Shown here: positions 11,738 to 25,162 of the stretch, piece after piece | How the letters are laid out: every line of letters starts with the position of its first letter | Numbering within the stretch: position 1 is the stretch's first letter | Assembly (NCBI GenBank): GCA_027186245.1 | Contig: CP114481.1 | Span: 21,359,501 to 21,423,500 of the forward strand | Direction of reading: 5' to 3' | DNA from: Coriaria nepalensis | Lineage: Eukaryota; Streptophyta; Magnoliopsida; Cucurbitales; Coriariaceae | Length of the DNA: 64,000 nt | Program-made: the position numbers and the translations under genes | Notes under the pieces: model-generated | Seen by the model: the letters and a program-made list of their open reading frames with translations, nothing else | What the model was told of the DNA's origin: nothing | Databases searched by the model: none

Positions 11738-14249
11738 AATCTACTGAAGACAACAATGCATTATTTTAGCATTAAAAAGCATATCACTCAGTCTTTTCAA
11801 TCATTAAATTGTTTGAAGGCACTTCGAACCAATTCTATTTTTGAATTTAGAACACGACTTTCATGCATAACTTGCACTTGATCTATTGAAGGCAAATTTT
11901 CATTTTTTTAGCCTTAAAGTCATATTATTGCGTCTCTTTTAGTCATTAAATCTTTCTAAATCACTTCGAACGAAATTCGGCCTTTAAACATGACTTTCGT
12001 GCATAACTTGCAGTTGATCTATTGAAGGCAACAATGCATTTGTTTAGCCTTAAAGTCATCTCACTGAGTCTCTTTTAGTCATTAAATTATTCTAATTAAT
12101 TCGAACGAATTCTATTTTCGCCCTTCAAACATTATTTTCTTACATAACTTGCAATTAATCTACTGAAGACAACAATGCATTATTTTAGCATTAAAAAGCA
12201 TATCACTCAGTCTTTTCAATCATTAAATTGTTTGAAGGCACTTCGAACCAATTCTATTTTTGAATTTAGAACACGACTTTCATGCATAACTTGCACTTGA
12301 TCTATTGAAGGCAACTATTCATTTTTTTAGCCTTAAAGTCATATTATTGCGTCTCTTTTAGTCATTAAATCTTTCTAAATCACTTCGAACGAAATTCGGC
12401 ATTTAAACATGACTTTCGTGCATAACTTGCAGTTGATCTATTGAAGGCAACAATGCATTTGTTTAGCCTTAAAGTCATGTCACTGAGTCTCTTCTAGTCA
12501 TTAAATCATTCTAAATTAATTCGAACGAATTCTATTTTCGCCCTTCAAACATTATATTCTTACATAACTTCCAATTAACCTACTAAAGACAACAATGCAT
12601 TATTTTAGCATTAAAAAGCATATCACTCAGTCTTTTCAATCATTAAATTGTTTGAAGGCACTTCGAACCAATTCTATTTTTGAATTTAGAACACGACTTT
12701 CATGCATAACTTGCACTTGAGCTATTGAAGGCAACTATTCATTTTTTAGCCTTAAAGTCATTATTGCGTCTCTTTTATTCATTAAATCTTTCTGAATCAC
12801 TTCAAACGAAATTCGGCCTTTAAACATGACTTTCGTGCATAACTTGCAGTTGATATATTGAAGGCAACAATGCATTTGTTTAGCCTTAAAGTCATGTCAC
12901 TGAGTCTGTTCTAGTCATTAAATCATTCGAAATTCATTCGAACGAATTCTATTTTCGCCCTTCAAACATTATTTTCTTACATAACTTGCAATTAATCTAC
13001 TGAAGACAACAATGCATTATTTTAGCATTAAAAAGCATATCACTCAGTCTTTTCAATCATTAAATTGTTTGAAGGCACTTCGAACCAATTCTATTTTTGA
13101 ATTTAGAACACGACTTTCATGCATAACTTGCACTTGATCTATTGAAGGCAAATTTTCATTTTTTTAGCCTTAAAGTCATATTATTGCGTCTCTTTTAGTC
13201 ATTAAATCTTTCTAAATCACTTCGAACGAAATTCGGCCTTTAAACATGACTTTCGTGCATAACTTGCAGTTGATCTATTGAAGGCAACAATGCATTTGTT
13301 TAGCCTTAAAGTCATGTCACTGAGTCTCTTCTAGTCATTAAATTATTATAATTAATTCGAACGAATTCTATTTTCGCCCTTCAAACATTATTTTCTTACA
13401 TAACTTCCAATTAATCTACTGAAGACAACAATGCATTATTTTAGCATTAAAAAGCATATCACTCAGTCTTTTCAATCATTAAATTGTTTGAAGGCACTTC
13501 GAACCAATTCTATTGTTGAATTTAGAACACGACTTTCATGCATAACTTGCACTTGATCTATTGAAGGCAACTATTCATTTTTTTAGCCTTAAAGTCATAT
13601 TATTGCGTCTCTTTTAGTCATTAAATCTTTCTAAATCACTTCGAACGAAATTCGGCATTTAAACATGACTTTCGTGCATAACTTGCAGTTGATCTATTGA
13701 AGGCAACAATGCATTTGTTTAGCCTTAAAGTCATGTCACTGAGTCTCTTCTAGTCATTAAATCATTCTAAATTAATTCGAACGAATTCTATTTTCGCCCT
13801 TCAGACATTATATTCTTACATAACTTCCAATTAACCTACTGAAGACAACAATGCATTATTTTAGCATTAAAAAGCATATCACTCAGTCTTTTCAATCATT
13901 AAATTGTTTGAAGGCACTTCGAACCAATTCTATTTTTGAATTTAGAACACGACTTTCATGCATAACTTGCACTTGAGCTATTGAAGGCAACTATTCATTT
14001 TTTAGCCTTAAAGTCATTATTGCGTCTCTTTTATTCATGAAATCTTTCTGAATCACTTCAAACGAAATTCGGCCTTTAAACATGACTTTTGTGCATAACT
14101 TGCAGTTGATATATTGAAGGCAACAATGCATTTGTTTAGCCTTAAAGTCATGTCACTGAGTCTGTTCTAGTCATTAAATCATTCGAAATTCATTCGAACG
14201 AATTCTATTTTCGCCCTTCAAACATTATTTTCTTACATAACTTGCAATT
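11738..14249 (+). repeat. Three-unit (1,256 bp) tandem duplication
   Basis: Units 29-31 (11,738-12,993) and units 32-34 (12,994-14,249) are successive copies, each exactly 1,256 bp. Shared rare features in the same order are GGCAAATTTTC in B, a one-base-short C with TTAATTCG after AAATTATT, ACATTATATTCTTAC in C, the start variant TTAACCTACT, a shortened TTTTTTAGCCTTAAAGTCATT in B (loss of bases in the ATATT segment), and TTTTATTCAT. Differences include ATTATTCTAATT against ATTATTATAATT, and CTACTAAAG against CTACTGAAG. The identical span and shared indels support one tandem duplication event. Confidence 0.85.
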
Positions 14250-17040
14250 AATCTACTGAAGACAACAATGCATTATTTTAGCATTAAAAAGCATATCACT
14301 TAGTCTTTTCAATCATTAAATTGTTTGAAGGCACTTCGAACCAATTCTATTTTTGAATTTAGAACACGACTTTCATGCATAACTTGCACTTGATCTATTG
14401 AAGGCAACTATTCATTTTTTTAGCCTTAAAGTCATATTATTGCGTCTCTTTTAGTCATTAAATCTTTCTAATTCACTTCGAACGAAATTCGGCATTTAAA
14501 CATGACTTTCGTGCATAACTTGCAGTTGATCTATTGAAGGCAACAATGCATTTGTTTAGCCTTAAAGTCATGTCACTGAGTCTGTTCTAGTCATTAAATC
14601 ATTCGAAATTCATTCGAACGAATTCTATTTTCGCCCTTCAAACATTATTTTCTTACATAACTTGCAATTAATCTACTGAAGACAACAATGCATTATTTTA
14701 GCATTAAAAAGCATATCACTCAGTCTTTTCAATCATTAAATTGTTTGAAGGCACTTCGAACCAATTCTATTTTTTAATTTAGAACACGACTTTGATGCAT
14801 AACTTGCACTTGAGCTATTGAAGGCAACTATGCATTTTTTTAGCCTTAAAGTCATATTATTGCGTCTCTTTTAGTCATTAAATCTTTCTGAATCACTTCA
14901 AACGAAATTCGGCCTTTAAACATGACTTTCGTACATAACTTGCAATTGATCTATTGAAGGCAACAATGCATTTGTTTAGCCTTAAAGTCATGTCACTGAG
15001 TCTCTTCTAGTCATTAAATCATTCTAAATTCATTCGAACGAATTCTTTTTTCGCCCTTCTAACATTATTTTCTTACATAACTTCCAATTAATCTACTGAA
15101 GACAACAATGCATTATTTTAGCATTAAAAAGCATATCACTCAGTCTTTTCAATCATTAAATTGTTTGAAGGCACTTCGAACCAATTCTATTTTTGAATTT
15201 AGAACACAACTTTCATGCATAACTTGCACTTGAGCTATTGAAGGCAACTATTCATTTTTTTAGCCTTAAAGTCATATTATTGCGTCTCTTTTAGTCATTA
15301 AATCTTTCTAAATCTCTACGAACGAAATTCGGCCTTTAAACATGACGTTCGTGTATAACTTGCAGTTGATCTATTGAAGGCAACAATGCGTTTGTTTAGC
15401 CTTAAAGTCATGTCACCGAGTCTGTTCTAGTCATTAAATCATTCGAAATTCATTCGAACGAATTCTATTTTCGCCCTTCAAACATTATTTTCTTACATAA
15501 CTGGCAATTAATCTACTGAAGACAACAATGCATTATTTTAGCATTAAAAAGCATATCGCTCAGCTTTTCAATTATTAAATTGTTTGAAGGCACTTCGAAC
15601 CAATTCTATTTTTGAATTTAGAACACGACTTTCATGCATAACTTGCACTTGATCTATTGAAGGCAACTATTCATTTTTTTAGCCTTACAGTCATATTATG
15701 ACGTCTCTTTTAGTCATTAAATCTTTCTGAATCACTTCGAATGAAATTCGGCCTTTAAACATGACGTTCGTGTATAACTTGCAGTTGATCTATTGAAGGC
15801 AACAATGCGTTTGTTTAGCCTTAAAGTCATGTCACCGAGTCTCTTCTAGTCATTAAATCATATGAAATTCATTAGAACGAATTCTATTTTCACCCTTCAA
15901 ACATTATTTTCTTACGTAACTTGCAATTAATCTATTGAAGACAACAATGCATTATTTTAGCATTAAAAAGCATATCACTCAGTCTTTTCAATCATTAAAT
16001 TGTTTGAAGGCACTACGAACCAATTCTATTTTTGAATTTAGAACACGACTTTCATGCATAACTTGCACTTGAGCTATTGAAGGCAACTATGCATCTTTTT
16101 AGCCTTGAAGTCATATTATTGCGTCTCTTTTAGTCATTAAATCTTTCTAAATCACTTCGAACGAAATTCGACCTTTAAACATGACTTTCGTGCATAACTC
16201 GCAGTTTATCTATTGAAGGCAACAATGCATTTGTTTAGCCTTAAAGTCATGTCACTGAGTCTGTTCTAGTCATTAAATCATTCTAAATTAATTCGAACGA
16301 ATTTTATTTTCGCCCTTCAAACATTATTTTCTTACGTAACTTGCAATTAATCTACTGAAGACAACAATGCATTATTTTAGCATTAAAAAGCATATCACTC
16401 AGTCTTTTCAATCATTAAATTGTTTGAAGGAACTTCGAACCAATTCTATTTTTGAATTTAGAACACGACTTTCATGCATAACTTGCACTTGATCTATTGA
16501 AGGCAATTATTCATTTTTTTGGCCTTAAAGTCATATTATTGCGTCTTTTTTAGTCATTAAATCTTTCTGAATCAGTCCGAACGAAATTCGGCCTTTCAAC
16601 ATGACTTTCGTGCATAACTTGCAGTTGATATATTGAAGGCAACAATGCATTTGTTTAGCCTTAAAGTCATGTCACTGAGTCTGTTCTAGTCATTAAATCA
16701 TTCTAAATTAATTCGAACAAATTCTATTTTCGCCCTTCAGACATTATTTTCTTACATAGCTTGCAATTAATCTACTAATGACAACAATGCATTATTTTAG
16801 CATTAAATAGCATATCACTCGGCTTTTCAATAATTAAATTGTTTGAAGGCACTTTGAACCAATTCTATTTTTGAATTTAGAACACGACTTTAATGCATAA
16901 CTTGCACTTGAGCTATTGAAGGCAACTATTCATTTTTTTAACCTTAAAGTCATATTATTGCGTCTCTTTTAGTCATTAAATCATTCTAAATCACTTCAAA
17001 CGAAATTCGGCCTTTAAACATGACTTTCGTGCATAACTTG

Positions 17041-18853
17041 CAGTTGATCTATTGAAGGCAACAATGCATTTGTTTAGCCTTAAAGTCATGTCACTGAGTC
17101 TGTTCTAGTCACTAAATAATTTGAAATTCATTCGAACGAATTCTATTTTCGCCCTTCAAACATTAGTTTCTGACGTAACTTGCATTTAATCTACTGAAGA
17201 CCACAATGCATTATTTTAGCATTAAAAAGAATGACACTCAGTCTTTTCAATCATTAAATTGTTTAAAGGCACTTCGAACCAATTCTATTTTTGAATTTAG
17301 AACCCGACTTTCATGCATAACTTGCACTTGATCTATTGAAGGCAACTATTCATTTTTTTAACCTTAAAGTCATATTATTGCGTCTCTTTTAGTCACCAAA
17401 TCTTTCTGAATCACTTCGAGCGAAATTCGGCCTTTAAACATGACTTTCGTGCATAACTTGCAGTTGATCTATTGAAGGCAACAATGCATTTGTTTAGCCT
17501 TAAAGTCATGTCACTGAGTCTGTTCTAGTCATTAAATCATTCTAAATTAATTCGAACGAATTCTATTTTCGCCCTTCAAACATTATTTTCTTACATAACT
17601 TGCAATTAATCTACTGAAGACAACAATGCATTATTTTAGCATTAAAAAGCATATCACTCAGTCTTTTCAATCATTAAATTGTTTGAAGGCATTTCGAACC
17701 AATTCTATTTTTGAATTTAGAACACGACTTTCATGCATAACTTGCACTTGATCTATTGAAGGCAACTATTCATTTTTTTAACCTTAAAGTCATATTATTG
17801 CGTCTCTTTTAGTCATCAAATCTTTCTGAATCACTTCGAACGAAATTCGGCCTTTAAACATGACTTTCGTGCATAACTTGCACTTTATCTATTGAAGGCA
17901 ACAATGCATTTGTTTAGCCTTAAAGTCATGTCACTGTGTCTCTTCTAGTCATTAAATCATTCTAAATTAATTCGAACGAATTCTATTTTCGCTCTTCAAA
18001 CATTATTTTCTTACATACCTTGCAATTAATCTATTGAAGACAACAATGCATTATTTTAGCATTAAAAAGCATATCACTCCGTCTTTTCAATCATTAAATT
18101 GTTTGAAGGCACTACGAACCAATTCTATTTTTGAATTTAGAACACGACTTTCATGCATAACTTGCGCTTGAGCTATTGAAGGCAACTATTCATTTTTTTA
18201 GCCTTAAAGTCATATTATTGCGTCTCTTTTAGTCATTAAATCTTTCTAAATCACTTCAAACGAAATTCGGCCTTTAAACATGACTTTCGTGCATAACTTT
18301 CAGTTGATCTATTGAAGGCAACAATGCATTTGTTTAGCCTTAAAGTCATGTCACTGAGTCTGTTCTAGTCACTAAATCATTTGTAATTCATTCGAACGAA
18401 TTCTATTTTCGCCCTTCAAACATTATTTTCTTACGTAACTCGCAATTAATCTACTGAAGACAACAATGCATTATTTTAGCATTAAAAAAAATGACACTCA
18501 GTCTTTTCAATCATTAAATTGTTTGAAGGCACTTCGAACCAATTCTATTTTTGAATTTAGAACCCGACTTTCATGCATAACTTGCACTTGATCTATTGAA
18601 GGCAACTATTCATTTTTTTAACCTTAAAGTCATATTATTGCGTCTCTTTTAGTCACCAAATCTTTCTGAATCACTTCGAGCGAAATTCGGCCTTTAAAGA
18701 TGACTTTCGTGCATAACTTGCAGTTGATATATTGAAGGTAACAATGCATTTGTTTAGCCTTAAAATCATGTCACTGAGTCTGTTTTAGTCATTAAATCAT
18801 TCTAAATTAATTCGAACGAATTCTATTTTCGCTCTTCAAACATTATTTTCTTA
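17041..18853 (+). repeat. Segmental copy, 8-unit offset (left member)
   Basis: Matches 20,399-22,211 at a constant 3,358-bp offset (eight units). Shared rare variants in order are CACTAAATAATTTGAAATTC, CATTAGTTTCTGACGTAAC, TTGCATTTAATCTACTG, AAAAAGAATGACACTC, AACCCGACTTTC, TTCGAGCGAAATTC, CACTTTATCTATTG, CACTGTGTCTC, CATACCTTGC, CACTCCGTC, and AAAAAAAATGACACTC. The match begins just after a G/T difference at 17,040/20,398. It is lost at the CATAACTTGC / TATAGCTTGC difference near 18,854. Confidence 0.8.
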
Positions 18854-19109
18854 CATAACTTGCAATTAATCTACTGAAGACAACAATGCATTATTTTAGC
18901 ATTAAAAAGCATATCACTCAGTCTTTTCAATCATTAAATTGTTCGAAGGAACTTCGAACCAATTCTATTTTTGAATTTAGAACACGACTTTCATGCATAA
19001 CTTGCACTTGATCTATTGAAGGCAACTATTAATTTTTTTAGCCTTAAAGTCATATTATTGCGTCTCTTTTAGTCATTAAATCTTTCTGAATCAGTCCGAA
19101 CGAAATTCG

Positions 19110-20113
19110 GCCTTTAAACATGACTTTCGTGCATAACTTGCAGTTGATCTATTGAAGGCAACAATGCATTTGTTTAGCCTTAAAGTCATGTCACTGAGTC
19201 TGTTCTAGTCATTAAATCATTCTAAATTAATTCGAACGAATTCTATTTTCGCCCTTCAAACATTATTTTCTTACATAGCTTGCAATTAATCTACTAAAGA
19301 CAACAATGCATTATTTTAGCATTAAAAAGCATATCACTCAGCTTTTCAATAATTAAATTGTTTGAAGGCACTTCGAACCAATTCTATTTTTGAATTTAGA
19401 ACACGACTTTCATGCATAACTTGCACTTGAGCTATTGAAGGCAACTATTCATTTTTTTAGCCTTAAAGTCATATTATTGCGTCTCTTTTACTCATTAAAT
19501 CTTTCTAAATCACTCCAAACGAAATTCGGCCTTTAAAAATGACTTTCGTGCATAACTTGCAGTTGATATATTGAAGGCAACAATGCATTTGTTTAGCCTT
19601 AAAGTCATGTCACTGAGTATGTTCTAGTCATTAAATCATTCGAAATTCATTCGAACGAATTCTATTTTCGCCCTCCAAACATTATTTTCTTACGTAACTT
19701 GCAATTAATCTACTGAAGACAACAATGCATTATCTTAGCATTAAAAAGCATATCACACAGTCTTTTCAATAATTAAATTGTTTGAAGGCACTTCGAACCA
19801 ATTCCATTTTTGAATTTGGAACACGACTTTCATGCATAACTTGCACTTGATCTATTGAAGGCAAATATTCAGATTTTTAGCCTTAAAGTCATATTATTGC
19901 GTCTCTTTTAGTCATTAAATCTTTCTAAAGCACTTCGAACGAAATTCGGCCTTTAAACATGACTTTCGTGCATAACTTGCAGTTGATCTATTGAAGGCAA
20001 CAATGCATTTGTTTAGCCTTAAAGTCATGTCACCGAGTCTCTTCTAGTCATTAAATCATTTGAAATTCATTCGAACGAATTCTATTTTCGCCCTTCAAAC
20101 ATTATTTTCTTAC
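19110..20113 (+). repeat. Segmental copy, 7-unit offset (left member)
   Basis: Matches 22,048-23,051 at a 2,938-bp offset (seven units). Shared rare variants are CTCATTAAATC after CTTTTA, CACTCCAAACG, TTTAAAAATGAC, TGAGTATGTTCTAG, GCCCTCCAAAC, TTATCTTAGC, ATCACACAG, AATTCCATTTTTG, AATTTGGAACACG, GGCAAATATTC and TTCTAAAGCAC. A third partial relative, with AATTCCATT and AATTTGG, lies at about 24,418-24,840, eleven units (4,617 bp) downstream of 19,801. Confidence 0.78.
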
Positions 20114-20398
20114 ATAGCTTGCAATTAATCTACTAAAGACAACAATGCATTATTTTAGCATTAAAAAGCATATCACTCCGCTTTTCAATAATTAAATTGT
20201 TTGAAGGCACTTCGAACCAATTCTATTTTTGAATTTAGAACACGACTTTCATGCATAACTTGCGCTTGAGCTATTGAAGGCAACTATTCATTTTTTTAGC
20301 CTTAAAGTCATATTATTGCGTCTCTTTTAGTCATTAAATCTTTCTAAATCACTTCAAACGAAATTCGGCCTTTAAACATGACTTTCGTGCATAACTTT

Positions 20399-22211
20399 CA
20401 GTTGATCTATTGAAGGCAACAATGCATTTGTTTAGCCTTAAAGTCATGTCACTGAGTCTGTTCTAGTCACTAAATAATTTGAAATTCATTCGAACGAATT
20501 CTATTTTCGCCCTTCAAACATTAGTTTCTGACGTAACTTGCATTTAATCTACTGAAGACAACAATGCATTATTTTAGCATTAAAAAGAATGACACTCAGT
20601 CTTTTCAATCATTAAATTGTTTAAAGGCACTTCGAACCAATTCTATTTTTGAATTTAGAACCCGACTTTCATGCATAACTTGCACTTGATCTATTGAAGG
20701 CAACTATTCATTTTTTTAACCTTAAAGTCATATTATTGCGTCTCTTTTAGTCACCAAATCTTTCTGAATCACTTCGAGCGAAATTCGGCCTTTAAACATG
20801 ACTTTCGTGCATAACTTGCAGTTGATCTATTGAAGGCAACAATGCATTTGTTTAGCCTTAAAGTCCTGTCACTGAGTCTGTTCTAGTCATTAAATCATTC
20901 TAAATTAATTCGAACGAATTCTATTTTCGCCCTTCAAACATTATTTTCTTACATAACTTGCAATTAATCTACTGAAGACAACAATGCATTATTTTAGCAT
21001 TAAAAAGCATATCACTCAGTCTTTTCAATCATTAAATTGTTTGAAGGCATTTCGAACCAATTCTATTTTTGAATTTAGAACACGACTTTCATGCATAACT
21101 TGCACTTGATCTATTGAAGGCAACTATTCATTTTTTTAACCTTAAAGTCATATTATTGCGTCTCTTTTAGTCACCAAATCTTTCTGAATCACTTCGAACG
21201 AAATTCGGCCTTTAAACATGACTTTCGTGCATAACTTGCACTTTATCTATTGAAGGCAACAATGCATTTGTTTAGCCTTAAAGTCATGTCACTGTGTCTC
21301 TTCTAGTCATGAAATCATTCTAAATTAATTCGAACGAATTCTATTTTCGCTCTTCAAACATTATTTTCTTACATACCTTGCAATTAATCTATTGAAGACA
21401 ACAATGCATTATTTTAGCATTAAAAAGCATATCACTCCGTCTTTTCAATAATTAAATTGTTTGAAGGCACTACGAACCAATTCTATTTTTGAATTTAGAA
21501 CACGACTTTCATGCATAACTTGCGCTTGAGCTATTGAAGGCAACTATTCATTTTTTTAGCCTTAAAGTCATATTATTGCGTCTCTTTTAGTCATTAAATC
21601 TTTCTAAATCACTTCAAACGAAATTCGGCCTTTAAACATGACTTTCGTGCATAACTTTCAGTTGATCTATTGAAGGCAACAATGCATTTGTTTAGCCTTA
21701 AAGTCATGTCACTGAGTCTGTTCTAGTCACTAAATCATCTGTAATTCATTCGAACGAATTCTATTTTCGCCCTTCAAACATTATTTTCTTACGTAACTCG
21801 CAATTAATCTACTGAAGACAACAATGCATTATTTTAGCATTAAAAAAAATGACACTCAGTCTTTTCAATCATTAAATTGTTTGAAGGCACTTCGAACCAA
21901 TTCTATTTTTGAATTTAGAACCCGACTTTCATGCATAACTTGCACTTGATCTATTGAAGGCAACTATTCATTTTTTTAACCTTAAAGTCATATTATTGCG
22001 TCTCTTTTAGTCACCAAATCTTTCTGAATCACTTCGAGCGAAATTCGGCCTTTAAACATGACTTTCGTGCATAACTTGCAGTTGATCTATCGAAGGCAAC
22101 AATGCATTTGTTTAGCCTTAAAGTCATGTCACTGAGTCTGTTCTAGTCATTAAATCATTCTAAATTAATTCGAACGAATTCTATTTTCGCCCTTCAAACA
22201 TTATTTTCTTA
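20399..22211 (+). repeat. Segmental copy, 8-unit offset (right member)
   Basis: Partner of 17,041-18,853, about 1.8 kb, with the same ordered chain of rare variants. Scattered differences include AAAGTCCTGTC at about 20,872, TCATGAAATC at about 21,309 and CATCTGTAATTC at about 21,736. Immediately after this copy the register changes: the following DNA matches 19,110-20,113 at a 7-unit offset instead of 8. One unit, the counterpart of 18,868-19,287, is thus missing from the right-hand copy. Confidence 0.8.
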
Positions 22212-23051
22212 TATAGCTTGCAATTAATCTACTAAAGACAACAATGCATTATTTTAGCATTAAAAAGCATATCACTCAGCTTTTCAATAATTAAATTGTT
22301 TGAAGGCACTTCGAACCAATTCTATTTTTGAATTTAGAACACGACTTTCATGCATAACTTGCACTTGAGCTATTGAAGGCAACTATTCATTTTTTTAGCC
22401 TTAAAGTCATATTATTGCGTCTCTTTTACTCATTAAATCTTTCTAAATCACTCCAAACGAAATTCGTCCTTTAAAAATGACTTTCGTGCATAACTTGCAG
22501 TTGATATATTGAAGGCAACAATGCATTTGTTTACCCTTAAAGTCATGTCACTGAGTATGTTCTAGTCATTAAATCATTCGAAATTCATTCGAACGAATTC
22601 TATTTTCGCCCTCCAAACATTATTTTCTTACGTAACTTGCAATTAATCTACTGAAGACAACAATGCATTATCTTAGCATTAAAAAGCATATCACACAGTC
22701 TTTTCAATAATTAAATTGTTTGAAGGCACTTCGAACCAATTCCATTTTTGAATTTGGAACACGACTTTCATGCATAACTTGCACTTGATCTATTGAAGGC
22801 AAATATTCATTTTTTTAGCCTTAAAGTCATATTATTGCGTCTCTTTTAGTCATTAAATCTTTCTAAAGCACTTCGAATGAAATTCGGCCTTTAAACAAGA
22901 CTTTCGTGCATAACTTGCAGTTGATCTATTGAAGGCAACAATGTATTTGTTTAGCCTTAAAGTCATGTCACCGAGTCTCTTCTAGTCATTAAATCATTTG
23001 AAATTCATTCTAACGAATTCTATTTTCGCCCTTCAAACATTATTTTCTTAC
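22048..23051 (+). repeat. Segmental copy, 7-unit offset (right member)
   Basis: Partner of 19,110-20,113. It keeps the same ordered variants but has AATTCGTCC for AATTCGGCC, TTTACCCTT for TTTAGCCTT, TTCGAATG for TTCGAACG, and AAACAAGAC for AAACATGAC. The AAACAAGAC variant is shared with 24,991, and the next unit's CAATTCATTATTTTAG with 25,188. That links this stretch to DNA five units downstream. Confidence 0.75.
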
Positions 23052-23339
23052 GTAACTTGCAATTAATCTACTGAAGACAACAATTCATTATTTTAGCATT
23101 AAAAAGCATATCACTCAGTCTTTTCAATCATTAAATTGTTTGAAGGCACTTCGAACAAATTCTATTTTTGAATTTAGAATACGACTTTCATGCATAGCTT
23201 GCACTTGATCTCTTGAAGGCAACTATTCATTTTTTTAGCCTTAAAGTCATATTATTGCGTCTCTTTTAGTCATTAAATCTTTCTAAATCACTTCAAACGA
23301 AATTCGGCCTTTAAACATGACTTTCGTGCATAACTTTCA

Positions 23340-24420
23340 GTTGATCTATTGAAGGCAACAATGCATTTGTTTAGCCTTAAAGTCATGTCACCGACTCTCT
23401 TCTAGTCATTAAATCATTTGAAATTCATTCGAACGAATTCTATTTTCGCCCTTCAAATATTATTTTCTTACGTAACTTGCTATTAATCTGCTGAAGACAA
23501 CAATGCATTATTTTAGCATTAAAAAGCATATCACTCAGTCTTTTCAATCATTAAATTGTTTGAAGGCACTTCGAACCAATTCTATTTTTGAATTTAGAAC
23601 ACGACTTTCATGCATAACTTGCACTTGAGCTATTGAAGGCAACTATGCATTTTTTTAGCCTTAAAGTCATATTATTGCGTCTCTTTTAGTCATTAAATCT
23701 TTCTAAATCACTTCAAACGAAATTCGGCCTTTAAACATGACTTTCGTGCATAACTCGCAGTTGATCTATTGAAGGCAACAATGCATTGGTTTAGCCTTAA
23801 AGTCATGTCACTGAGTCTGTTCTAGTCATTAAATCATTCTAAATTAATTCGAACGAATTCTATTTTCGCCCTTCAAACATTATTTTCTTATGTAACTTGC
23901 AATTAATCTACTGAAGACAACAATGCATTATTTTAGCATTAAAAAGCATATCACTCAGTCTTTTGAATCATTAAATTGTTTGAAGGCACTTCGAACCAAT
24001 TCTATTTTTGAATTTAGAACACGACTTTCATGCATAACTTGCACTTGATCTATTGAAGGCAAATATTCATTTATTAACCTTAAAGTCATATTATTGCGTC
24101 TCTTTTAGTCACCAAATCTTTCTGAATCACTTCGAACGAAATTCGGCTTTTAAACATGACTTTCGTGCATAACTTGCAGTTGATCTATTGAAGGCAACAA
24201 TGCATTTGTTTAGCCTTAAAGTCATGTCACTTAGTCTCTTCTAGTCATTAAATCATTCTAAATTAATTCGAACGAATTCTATTTTCGCTCTTCAAACATT
24301 ATTTTCTTTCATAACTTGCAATTAATATACTGAAGACAACAATGCATTATTTTAGCATTATAAAGCATATCACTCAGTCTTTTCAATCATTAAATTGTTT
24401 GAAGGCACTTCGAACCAATT
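23340..24420 (+). repeat. Segmental copy, 11-unit offset (left member)
   Basis: Matches 27,957-29,037 at a 4,617-bp offset (eleven units). Shared rare variants in order are CACCGACTCTC, TTCAAATATTATTTTC, TTGCTATTAATCTGCTGAAG, CAACTATGCATTTTTT, CATAACTCGCAG, GCATTGGTTTAGCC, CTTATGTAACTT, CAGTCTTTTGAA, a shortened TATTCATTTATTAACC, AATTCGGCTTTTAAAC, CACTTAGTCTC, CTTTCATAACTTG, AATATACTGAAG and GCATTATAAAGC. The shortened B monomer (TATTCATTTATTAACC) explains the 419-bp unit with a 142-bp A. Confidence 0.8.
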
Positions 24421-25162
24421 CCATTTTTGAATTTGGAACACGACTTTCATGCATAACTTGCACTAGATCTATTGAAGGCAAATATTCATTTTTTTAGCCT
24501 TAAAGTCATATTATTGCGTCTCTTTTAGTCATTAAATCTTTCTAAAGCACTTCGAACGAAATTCGGCCTTTAAACATGACTTTCGTGCATAACTTGCAGT
24601 TGATCTATTGAAGGCAACAATGCATTTGTTTAGCCTTAAAGTCATGTCACCGAGTCTCTTCTAGTCATTAAATCATTTGAAATTCATTCGAACGAATTCT
24701 ATTTTCGCCCTTCAAACATTATTTTCTTACATAGCTTGCAATTAATCTACTAAAGACAACAATGCATTATTTTAGCATTAAAAAGCATATCACTCCGCTT
24801 TTCAATAATTAAATTGTTTGAAGGCACTTCGAACCAATTCTATTTTTTAATTTAGAATACGACTTTCATGCATAACTTGCACTTGATCTATTGAAGGCAA
24901 CTATTCATTTTTTTAGCCTTAAAGTCATATTATTACGTCTCTTTTAGTCATTAAATCTTTCTGAATCACTTCGAATGAAATTCGGTCTTTAAACAAGACT
25001 TTCGTGCATAACTTGCAGTTGATCTATTGAAGGCAACAATGCATTTGTTTAGCCTTAAAGTCATGTCACCGAGTCTCTTCTAGTCATTAAATCATTTGAA
25101 ATTCATTCTAACGAATTCTATTTTCGCCCTTCAAACATTATTTTCTTACGTAACTTGCAATT

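Larger units (their letters stand above)
1..15509 (+). repeat. Array zone I: units 1-37, CATTCG-type C monomers dominate
   Basis: Unit starts: 1, 420, 839, 1258, 1675, 2094, 2513, 2933, 3352, 3771, 4190, 4609, 5029, 5447, 5867, 6287, 6707, 7126, 7545, 7966, 8385, 8804, 9224, 9643, 10063, 10482, 10901, 11319, 11738, 12157, 12577, 12994, 13413, 13833, 14250, 14670, 15090. Zone markers are ATTCATTCGAACG in most C monomers, A variants with GACGACAATG plus CAATAGTTAAATTATTTG, unit starts AATCTCCTGAAG, and C ends reading CATAACTTCCAATT. Small indels are commoner here than later: unit lengths of 417, 418 and 421 occur, from a 2-bp loss near 1373 and an extra A near 7937. The 37 units are mosaics of a limited set of linked variants, which suggests many rounds of short-range exchange. 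The zone boundary is drawn by marker change and is not sharp; TAATTCG-type C monomers already occur from about 5.8 kb. Confidence 0.75.
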
